Assembly (NCBI RefSeq): GCF_000332075.2
Contig: NZ_ALVU02000001.1
Location: 186,001-250,000, forward strand
Reading direction: 5' to 3'
From: Synechocystis sp. PCC 7509
GTDB lineage: Bacteria > Cyanobacteriota > Cyanobacteriia > Cyanobacteriales > Chroococcidiopsidaceae
Length of the DNA: 64,000 nucleotides
The notes beneath the pieces were generated by a model that was not told the origin of the DNA, did not search any database, and was given only the letters and a program-made list of their open reading frames with translations. Of the stretch, positions 57,660-64,000 are shown one piece after another (position 1 is the first letter of the stretch; every line of letters starts with the position of its first letter). The position numbers and the translations under genes are program-made.

Positions 57660-57998
57660 ATGGCTCAAATAATCGATCCCATACCATCGGATGAATCTAA
57701 CCGTATTGTCTGCTGCTACGTGAATGCTACTAGCAAAATTCAAATAGCTCGTAGTTCTAACACAGGAAATTGGTATTTTGAGCGGGTAGTTTTTCCCGGA
57801 CAACGGCTAGTATTTGAAGCGCCATCCCAAGCAGTGTTAGAGATTCATACAGGGATGATGGCAAGTTCGATTTTGTCAGATAATATTCCGTGCGATCGCT
57901 TGGCAATGGATGAAGAAAGTAGCAGTGCTTTTATGAAGCAATTAGACGCGCAAGCCGCAGAAGCCGCAAATGAAAGTTTGACCGCAGCCGTTTCTTAA
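57660..57998 (+). CDS. DUF1830 family protein
   Basis: A 112-residue cyanobacterial protein of the DUF1830 family. It contains NRIVCCYVNATSKIQIARSS, NWYFERVVFPGQRLVFEA and a short acidic, Gln/Ala-rich tail. The role is unknown. The start is set at ATG 57660, where family similarity begins. Confidence 0.82.
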   Translation: MAQIIDPIPSDESNRIVCCYVNATSKIQIARSSNTGNWYFERVVFPGQRLVFEAPSQAVLEIHTGMMASSILSDNIPCDRLAMDEESSSAFMKQLDAQAAEAANESLTAAVS

Positions 57999-58172
57999 AA
58001 ACTTCCAAACATGAGAAAATCCCATAAATTGTTTGCGGGTAGCTAAATTTAGTTACCCGTTCGGTGCTTTTTTAAAATCTGCTTTTAAGAAAAGATAATT
58101 TACAAAACTGAAAAGTGAGGTAACGTAGCTATTAGAATACACCGCGCTTAGATTTTAATTGGGTTACTAGGG

Positions 58173-58607
58173 TTGAATTTACCTTCGTTTATTTGGTTGT
58201 GGAAAATAGCCGCCTGGTCAATGGGTTTTTCTGTCCTAGCTTATTTACTACTAGCGGTGACAGGGGTTTGGATGTTTGGAACTAGAACCAAATCTAAAAC
58301 TCAACCAAGTTGGTTAAAGTTTTTGCATTATGTACTGGGTGCTAGTTTAGTTGGTTTAGTATTACTATTGCTGGCGATCGGAATTGTTGGTACTTTAGGA
58401 CATTTTGGCTCTTTAGGTCATTCATCCCACTATGTAGCGGGTTTAGTAGTGGTTGGGCTAGTTTTACTTTCAGGTGCAAGCGCAACATTAATTCATGTCA
58501 AACCTTGGGCGTGGGGAGTTCACATTGGGACAAATATTACTTTATTTGCTGGATTAGTTTGGGTATCGTGGACGGGTTGGAGCGTTGTACAGAAATATTT
58601 ACCTTAA
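58173..58607 (+). CDS. DUF4079-like four-helix membrane protein
   Basis: A 144-residue membrane protein with four hydrophobic segments (about residues 12-35, 52-75, 84-105 and 110-130). GHSSHYVAGLVVVGLVLLSG resembles the DUF4079 family, which is usual in cyanobacteria and plant chloroplasts and similar in layout to cytochrome b561 proteins; conserved His residues (GHSSHY, LIHVKPWAW, WGVHIG) could bind heme. The TTG start at 58173 is uncertain. Confidence 0.65.
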   Translation: MNLPSFIWLWKIAAWSMGFSVLAYLLLAVTGVWMFGTRTKSKTQPSWLKFLHYVLGASLVGLVLLLLAIGIVGTLGHFGSLGHSSHYVAGLVVVGLVLLSGASATLIHVKPWAWGVHIGTNITLFAGLVWVSWTGWSVVQKYLP

Positions 58608-58620
58608 ATTTGGAGTTGGT

Positions 58621-59196
58621 TTAATCCAAAATTCCAGTCAAATCTAGAACAAATTCCGGTAATACATCTTCCCCTGACAAGCTAGACGGCGACTTTAACA
58701 CCTCTACATTTTGTCCTAAGCGATAAATTTCTACTTGCTGATTATGCGGATCGATTAGCCAACCTAAACGCACCCCACAATCAAGATATTCTTGCATTTT
58801 TTGTTGTAGAAGTCGCAAACTATCGGTTGCAGAGCGCAACTCTACAGCAAAGTCAGGAGACATGGGCATAAATTTCGCTGGATCTGGGTTTAATGCTTCT
58901 AAGCGCTCTCGGCTTATCCAGGAGGCATCAGGAGAGCGATTTGCACCATTAGGGAGTTTGTAGCCGGTGGAAGAATCAAAAGCTATTCCTGTTCCATCAA
59001 TATCTGTCCAATTAAATAATTGCTGGTTTAGTCTCCCGTTACGGTTTCCGCTTCCCCATCCTGTCGGTGGCATAATTATTAATTCTCCCTGTGCTGTGCG
59101 CTCAATTCGCAAATCTTGATTGTGCTGACACAGTTGGAAAAACTGCTCGTCGGTTAGCTCAATTGTGGGACTTAAGTTGAGGATTAGGGCGGTCAT
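58621..59196 (-). CDS. Uma2 family (DUF820) putative restriction endonuclease
   Basis: A 191-residue PD-(D/E)xK-fold protein. It includes NRSPDASWISRERLEALNP, PMSPDFAVELRSATDSL and a QQKMQEYLDCGVRLGWLIDP segment typical of Uma2. This family is very abundant in cyanobacteria and may act as stand-alone nuclease or transposon-related protein; activity is rarely proven. The expected second acidic residue and the lysine position (VEL...) are partly replaced by ELRS, as in most members. It stands at the edge of the accessory region. Confidence 0.88.
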   Translation of the reverse strand: MTALILNLSPTIELTDEQFFQLCQHNQDLRIERTAQGELIIMPPTGWGSGNRNGRLNQQLFNWTDIDGTGIAFDSSTGYKLPNGANRSPDASWISRERLEALNPDPAKFMPMSPDFAVELRSATDSLRLLQQKMQEYLDCGVRLGWLIDPHNQQVEIYRLGQNVEVLKSPSSLSGEDVLPEFVLDLTGILD

Positions 59197-59366
59197 ATTA
59201 TGGTGAAGTGCGATCGCATTACTCGTAAAGTAGCACCAAAGTTTGCTTTGCTAGGGGCGCATATCCGCAAAATTACAATTGGCGCAAAGATAATTACAAA
59301 TATAGTAATTAGTTGTTTCTAAATGGGAACACTAAAATCGAACATTGCTGAAAGTTGCATTACATT

Positions 59367-60704
59367 ATGAGTATGACCACTACAAAACTTCAATCCGCTC
59401 TGCGAAGTCTGCCCGAAAATGCACCAGAAGCAATTGTTGATAGTCTTTTTGCGACTCACTTACTGAGAGAATTAGGATTTCAGCCTGAAGAAATTCACCC
59501 ACAATATAATACTGGTCGTAAACCCGTCGATTATGCTGCCAGAAAGACTATTGGAGATGATGTTTTTATACATACTAAATCTAATCCATACTTACTTGTA
59601 GAGTTGAAAGGTAGAGACATAAATTTATGTAATGACACTGTACAATATCACAAAACAGTTAATCAATTAAAAGGATATTTACTTGACTCCAATTGCAATA
59701 ATTCACAGTGGGGCATTATTACTAATTCTTGTCACATTCAACTATTTAGAAAGCACGGAAAGGTAATTTTCCCAGCAACTCAGTGTATTGCACTTAATGA
59801 GGCAAATATTGATGAAGTTATTGCCTCAATTCACAAAAAGATCGACAAGCCAGCTAAAGCATTAACAATAGCAGTTTATAACAATAAAGGAGGGGTAGGC
59901 AAAACAACTACAACAGTGAATCTAGCTGGAATTTTAGCTTTTTTAGGCAAGAAAGTTTTAACTGTTGATTTTGATCCAAATCAGCAAGATTTGACAAATT
60001 CTCTCGGTCTGCCCTTGAGTCCTGATAATTTTTACAAAGCTCTTATTGAGAGAGATATAGAACTTCAAGATGTTATACATCCGTATATTTTCAAAAAAGG
60101 AAATTTGGAGCTTAGATTTGATGTAATTCCAGCAGATAAGAGGTTAGCTGAAGAAACTGAGGATAAGTTACGCAATCATTTGAAGCTAAATACTCTTTAT
60201 CGCAAGTTAGAATCTTTAAGGCAAGAGTATGATTATATTTTGATAGATTCGCCTCCAAACTGGCGAGTATTTAGCCAGTTAGCTTTATATGCGGCTGATG
60301 CCATTCTTATTCCTACAAAGCACAACAATCTTTTCTCTCTAGAAAATGCAGCTACAGCAATCAAAAAATTTATTCCTGAAGTACAAGCTGCAAAGCTTGA
60401 TGGCAGTCCTATCGCACTACCAATCTTTTTCAATGGCGAAAAGATTACACCCCCTCAGTTAGCAGTTGCTCAACAGGAACTTATCAACATCATCAAAACT
60501 GCTAAAAGGGAGAAGGAAAAATTTAATTTACTACCTTATTTTTATCCTAAATACACAGATGCGAGGAAAGATTTGCATATTCATCAAGTACCAAGTTATG
60601 CCAACATAGCAAGTTCAGCTTTCGCTCGTATTCCTGCGGTATATCGAGATAGGACTGCTCATGAGTATTACAAAAATTTAGCTAAGGAGTATTTTTTACA
60701 ATGA
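59367..60704 (+). CDS. HsdR-like nuclease domain fused to a ParA-type ATPase
   Basis: A 445-residue two-domain protein. Residues about 10-135 match the type I restriction HsdR N-terminal nuclease domain. The motifs are KPVDYA (Asp55), LVELKG (Glu79 and Lys81) and the QLKGY motif (Gln100 and Tyr104), so the PD-(D/E)xK plus QxxxY set is complete. From about 165 a ParA/MinD-type P-loop ATPase follows: NNKGGVGKTTTTVNLA near 174-181, VDFDPNQQDL, YDYILIDSPPNW, and the C-terminal part with LIPTKHNNLFSLENA. A ParB-like gene overlaps its stop by 4 bases. The role could be plasmid-style partition, DNA surveillance or phage defence; this is inference. Confidence 0.85.
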   Translation: MSMTTTKLQSALRSLPENAPEAIVDSLFATHLLRELGFQPEEIHPQYNTGRKPVDYAARKTIGDDVFIHTKSNPYLLVELKGRDINLCNDTVQYHKTVNQLKGYLLDSNCNNSQWGIITNSCHIQLFRKHGKVIFPATQCIALNEANIDEVIASIHKKIDKPAKALTIAVYNNKGGVGKTTTTVNLAGILAFLGKKVLTVDFDPNQQDLTNSLGLPLSPDNFYKALIERDIELQDVIHPYIFKKGNLELRFDVIPADKRLAEETEDKLRNHLKLNTLYRKLESLRQEYDYILIDSPPNWRVFSQLALYAADAILIPTKHNNLFSLENAATAIKKFIPEVQAAKLDGSPIALPIFFNGEKITPPQLAVAQQELINIIKTAKREKEKFNLLPYFYPKYTDARKDLHIHQVPSYANIASSAFARIPAVYRDRTAHEYYKNLAKEYFLQ

Positions 60705-61420
60705 ATAATCTCAGCGATATTGGGAATCTAATGCACATATATTTAGATGATATTAGTCCTGGAGAAAAGACTGATGCTCCTGAGTTTTTGATTAAAGCGT
60801 CTGCACGTTTGCTCAAAGAAAAAGGCGATCGCAATTGGATTCCCTTACTTGTCAAAGAAACAGGCAAAGATAAATACGAAGTGATTGCCAACTCTTTTAT
60901 TTATGCAGTTGCTAAAGAAGCTGGCTTAGATAGGGTTTGGTGTATCATTGCTGATAATAGTGATGATACGGCGGAAGTTACTCAAGTTCTCGCCCAGGAA
61001 AAAACCCCAAAAATTAATCTTTCTACCGCCTCTAGAGAGGAAATTGTCGCAGCATTGCAATACTTAATTGAGCAACCTGGAAGCGCCCTTAAGACAGTTA
61101 AACTTGCTGTTGCAGCCAACCGAATTGATGAAGCTCCCCGTCAATATTGGCAAAATTTCGATCCAATTATAAAAATGAAGTGCGGAATTACTAAAGGGGC
61201 AAAACTTGAAGCTTTAAAGCAGGTGTTTTATGTAAAACCTGAACCAGTACCAGAAAAACCGCCCAAAGTAGATGTTGATAAAAAAATGTCAGATAAAACC
61301 AACGATGGAGGCAGTTTTAAAACAATGACAGTAGCTGAACTTAAGAAAATAGCAAAAGCAAGAGGAATGACTATCCCTAGTAAGATAAAAAAAGATGAGC
61401 TTATTGCAGCATTGAGTTAA
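60701..61420 (+). CDS. ParB-like protein with C-terminal Rho_N/SAP-type DNA-binding motif
   Basis: A 239-residue protein. The N-terminal part (to about 105) resembles a ParB/Srx fold: IPLLVKETGKDKYEVIANSF followed by IYAVAKEAGLDRVWCIIAD. The usual ParB GERR box is missing, replaced by ANSFIYA, so CTP hydrolysis is doubtful. A Pro/Lys linker follows, then a C-terminal module MTVAELKKIAKARGMTIPSK that fits a Rho_N/SAP nucleic-acid-binding helix pair. Its ATGA start overlaps the ParA-fusion stop, so the pair is made together. It is the likely centromere- or DNA-binding partner. Confidence 0.75.
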   Translation: MNNLSDIGNLMHIYLDDISPGEKTDAPEFLIKASARLLKEKGDRNWIPLLVKETGKDKYEVIANSFIYAVAKEAGLDRVWCIIADNSDDTAEVTQVLAQEKTPKINLSTASREEIVAALQYLIEQPGSALKTVKLAVAANRIDEAPRQYWQNFDPIIKMKCGITKGAKLEALKQVFYVKPEPVPEKPPKVDVDKKMSDKTNDGGSFKTMTVAELKKIAKARGMTIPSKIKKDELIAALS

Positions 61421-61464
61421 ATCATCAAATTTAATGCGATCGCAAATTGACTAGAGAATAAATT

Positions 61465-61760
61465 ATGAGTGAAACATTACCCTCTCATCCCTGTCCAATT
61501 TGCTCAAATCCTGTCCCTCACTGGAATACCCGCTTGCAGTTTGTCAAGATTGCGATCGCAAAGTCTGTAATGCTGAAGGTCAAAAGTTAGTTTTCTTCAA
61601 CCAGTCAATCAGTGGTGGTTTTGGGGCGATTGTAGCAGATACTAAAGCCGATTACCTCAGCCATATTTGTTACATCGAAGGCAAAAAATGCTGGGCGGAT
61701 GAGGCTCGATTTGGTGGGATTGTCATTCAAATTTCTACAGTGCGATCGCCTTTAAGATGA
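61465..61760 (+). pseudogene. Small Cys-rich protein gene broken by a frameshift
   Basis: Frame one starts at ATG 61465 (SETLPSHPCPICSNPVP) and stops at 61590. Frame two, open from 61500, continues the expected text with YPLAVCQDCDRKVCNAEG, SISGGFGAIVADTKADY and HICYIEGKKCWADEARFGG. Joined at about 61515-61530 the two frames rebuild one intact member of a small zinc-ribbon-like family I have seen in bacteria. A one-base loss (or a sequencing error) explains it; programmed frameshifting is possible but less likely. Confidence 0.7.
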
Positions 61761-61816
61761 GAGTAAGAGCAGTTCTGTTACGGTGAAGTGCGATCGCTCT
61801 GATTATGACTTTCATG

Positions 61817-63256
61817 CTAAAGTTTTGCTGCTAACAAGGCTGTCAGGTTTAAGCTATTCAAAATACTTGACTTAATTGGGCGCTTTTCATCCCAAAAAAT
61901 TAGCGAAGAATAAAAATCTATTACTAATGGAGAGGTCAAAAGGTCAAAAGTTTGGTGAGCAATTTTCTCATCATCAAAACTAAGAAAGTAAACAGTATCA
62001 TCAAAAATTGCAGGCTTATCATCAAGCAAACCAATTAATCTAAACTCTAATTTTTTATAAAGTCCACAAATTCCAATTTTCCAAGTAGTAAAAGTATAAT
62101 TACCAACACCAAATATAGAAAACTTAGGATTGTTTTTGTATATCTTGCTTTTTCTGTTGTCTAAGTAATTTGCGTGAGATTCTAAATATTTCCAGGTTTT
62201 AGGGGCTAAATCTTTGATACATTCCGTTGATTCACCCACAAATCTTTGCGTAACCAAAACATATTTATCTGGATTATTAGTTCTATTTTGAGCAACGTCA
62301 GAGCCTTTAATTAAAGGAAAAAGATAATTTCCTTCAATATCAACAGATTCTCCTAGTCCATTTGTAATAGTATTGTCAAGCTGCTTGCGAAACTCCATCA
62401 CATTTGAGCAATCGTGTTTGATGCCAGACCTCCATTTTATCCCGTTACTCAGAGTGTGAAACTTTTTGAGGTTTTCAAAAGTAGCTATATCTTTAATCAG
62501 AACATTGTTTTTATAACTTATTTTGTAATGTTCTGAACTCGCTAAAGCACTAAATACATTACAAAAATAATTCTTTGAACTTGCATCAAACTTGCAAAAT
62601 AACAAACAGGCTTCAACGTCGGCATCAAAATATTTTTTGGTTTCTATCTTGTAAGTTGCACATTCAGCAATATTAAGATTATTAGAATATAAATAAGTCA
62701 AGATTTTTCTGGAAACTGAAGTTTTACAAAGCATCGCTAAGTAAGCATCGCGTCCTTGCAACCATTGGACAACCTGAATCAGCATCCACTCTGATATATC
62801 AAAGTTGCTTTTACCTGTAATTGCATCCAAGCCGCTATGGTTTTGAAAGTTAGTTTTTTTTGGTAAATTTTTTCCGCCAATATTTCCTTGTTGTGAGTTT
62901 GTTACCCAAGGAAAATTACCCAGTATCAAAACTCTACCGTTTAATCGATTTATATGCGATAACCAATCAAATTGAAAAAAATCCGCATGATGAAGCTCAA
63001 TTTTTCTGTACAACAATTGTCTCTTTGTTAGAACTTCTTGTAGATAATATTGATTTATTTCAACTCCAATAATTTTATCTACCAACGGAAACAGACAGGA
63101 GGAAGCTTTAATAAAATTACCTACCCCACAAGTTGGCTCAACGATGACATTAGGATTAACCCCAATTTCTATTAACTGCTGACATATCTTCTCTGCAAGT
63201 TCTAAGGGTGTTTGAAAATCTCCATATTCTAATTTTGTATGGGTATTATGAATCAT
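61817..63256 (-). CDS. Adenine-type DNA methyltransferase of a type II restriction-modification pair
   Basis: A 479-residue class I DNA methyltransferase. The AdoMet-binding motif reads VEPTCGVGNFIKAS near residue 41, VEINQYYL is the acidic loop, and motif IV is ILGNFPWVTNS near 113 where NPPY is usual (NFPW is a conservative variant). The rest is a target-recognition region without known family. Its start overlaps the stop of the nuclease gene by 4 bases (ATGA). Low HIP1 density and A+T-rich coding set it apart from housekeeping genes, which fits transfer. The recognition site is unknown. Confidence 0.85.
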   Translation of the reverse strand: MIHNTHTKLEYGDFQTPLELAEKICQQLIEIGVNPNVIVEPTCGVGNFIKASSCLFPLVDKIIGVEINQYYLQEVLTKRQLLYRKIELHHADFFQFDWLSHINRLNGRVLILGNFPWVTNSQQGNIGGKNLPKKTNFQNHSGLDAITGKSNFDISEWMLIQVVQWLQGRDAYLAMLCKTSVSRKILTYLYSNNLNIAECATYKIETKKYFDADVEACLLFCKFDASSKNYFCNVFSALASSEHYKISYKNNVLIKDIATFENLKKFHTLSNGIKWRSGIKHDCSNVMEFRKQLDNTITNGLGESVDIEGNYLFPLIKGSDVAQNRTNNPDKYVLVTQRFVGESTECIKDLAPKTWKYLESHANYLDNRKSKIYKNNPKFSIFGVGNYTFTTWKIGICGLYKKLEFRLIGLLDDKPAIFDDTVYFLSFDDEKIAHQTFDLLTSPLVIDFYSSLIFWDEKRPIKSSILNSLNLTALLAAKL

Positions 63257-63915
63257 GGTTGAGCCTTGTAAATAGCATTTATGCCTTCTTGTTTTCCAGC
63301 ATATTCAATAACTCTGCTGTACTGAAGTCGCCATTGCAAAGCATTAGAGATAGCTAAAAATCCTTGTACAGGAGTTTTTTGAAGGATTGCATCAGCAATG
63401 TTAGATGCTTCAATTTCATCAACAGGCAGATTTCGGTCTAGTATAAAAGCAATCAAATCATCTTTATTCCCGTCATTTTCTAAGATGCTGCGAATTCCAC
63501 GAGTCATTTGAAAATCAGCAGTTTTTTCTGCACTTACATAAATTGTATGTAAAATCTTCAAATTTGCTGTTCGATTCGTGCTGTCATCCCTCTTATCGTA
63601 AACAAAAATAATTAACCCATACCCAAGACCAAAAATCTTTTGTCGCCCAGATTTAAAAGGACATGAGGACTGCGGTTGCTTAATACTTGTTACTTTAATG
63701 TCAATAAGTAGTCCTGGAAAGTCAATGCCACTTGCGGAGTTTCCTTCTATAAAATCATACCGATTTTTGAGATATAGCCTAAATTTTTGTTCTAAATACG
63801 TTCCCACAGCTTTCCCATCAGTAACACCGTATAATAAGGGTTCTGGGTGTACAGACTCGGTTGCTGAAAATATTGAAGCTTCAGCGCAAAGGGTTTCTAT
63901 AGTCAAAATTGTCAT
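63253..63915 (-). CDS. Type II restriction endonuclease, PD-(D/E)xK
   Basis: A 220-residue nuclease partner of the methyltransferase. The likely catalytic motif is SGIDFPGLLIDIKVTSIKQP (Asp, then Asp-x-Lys), preceded by a Glu in FIEGNSA. A conserved PQSSCPFKSGRQKIFGLGYGL segment follows. ATG 63915 is chosen; an upstream TTG at 63939 shares the frame. It overlaps the methyltransferase gene by 4 bases, giving one transcript with the nuclease first, an order that usually requires tight control to protect the cell. Confidence 0.8.
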   Translation of the reverse strand: MTILTIETLCAEASIFSATESVHPEPLLYGVTDGKAVGTYLEQKFRLYLKNRYDFIEGNSASGIDFPGLLIDIKVTSIKQPQSSCPFKSGRQKIFGLGYGLIIFVYDKRDDSTNRTANLKILHTIYVSAEKTADFQMTRGIRSILENDGNKDDLIAFILDRNLPVDEIEASNIADAILQKTPVQGFLAISNALQWRLQYSRVIEYAGKQEGINAIYKAQP

Positions 63916-64000
63916 GGTTGCAGCAAATCTTATTGGCAAGTTTCATATTTTAGAGCAATAACTATGTATTAACTATGGCAATAAGCCTTCATTTACAGAC

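Overview
The window is a 64 kb piece of a cyanobacterial chromosome. The evidence is the very frequent HIP1 octamer GCGATCGC, a ferredoxin-type glutamate synthase, a tocopherol cyclase, an RNase E ending in an arginine-rich tail, DUF1830/DUF1997/DUF4079 family genes and LL-diaminopimelate aminotransferase. Base composition is moderately A+T rich. I do not assign a genus.

Layout. 1-1.9 kb: an edge-truncated cell-wall amidase, an exported protein of actinobacterial style and a polysaccharide deacetylase remnant. 1.9-8.8 kb: glutamate dehydrogenase, a hydrolase/acyltransferase pair on the minus strand, metG, a NYN-domain protein and an LptC-type lipoprotein. 8.9-9.4 kb: a BrnT-type toxin-antitoxin pair. 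9.4-14.6 kb: a PBP4-type carboxypeptidase, then the lipid cluster plsX-fabH-fabD-plsC. 14.7-19.1 kb: secreted and membrane proteins, tRNA-Arg(CCU) and tocopherol cyclase. 19.2-24 kb: a patchwork with a WD40 gene, a broken copy of the tocopherol cyclase 5' end, three copies (one broken) of a coiled-coil/membrane-anchor gene, a YhaV-type toxin with an unusual antitoxin, and small proteins. 24-29 kb: ferredoxin-dependent glutamate synthase. 29-32 kb: a phosphodiester glycosidase, a mannose-6-phosphate isomerase type cupin and an IscA-type protein. 32-37.4 kb: the str cluster rpsL-rpsG-fusA-tuf-rpsJ, with a consensus promoter and internal hairpins. 37.5-43 kb: a LON-domain protein, pheA, a GHL10 hydrolase, a three-gene XRE operon with a visible operator, and rnhB. 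43-48.7 kb: rne, a radical SAM/DUF2344 protein and a STAS protein. 48.7-58.6 kb: a long gene-free stretch, dapL, clpS-CPBP protease, a second YhaV toxin with a Phd antitoxin, a pentapeptide/DICT pair, a radical SAM gene and small proteins. 58.6-64 kb: an accessory region with a Uma2 nuclease, a ParA ATPase fused to an HsdR-like nuclease domain, a ParB-like/Rho_N partner, a frameshifted small gene and a type II restriction-modification pair.

Three observations stand out. First, the nuclease-ParA fusion and its overlapping ParB-like partner (59367-61420) are the best candidate for an undescribed system; the nuclease motifs and the Walker motif are all intact. Second, the two YhaV toxins, 31 kb apart, have antitoxins with unrelated N-termini but C-terminal tails that align without gaps over 39 residues. 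This suggests a swappable toxin-neutralising module. Third, the XRE operon (40924-41695) has a perfect 12-bp palindrome inside the spacer of a near-consensus promoter, and a second dyad over its -10 box. All functional calls rest on reading motifs; no database search was run.
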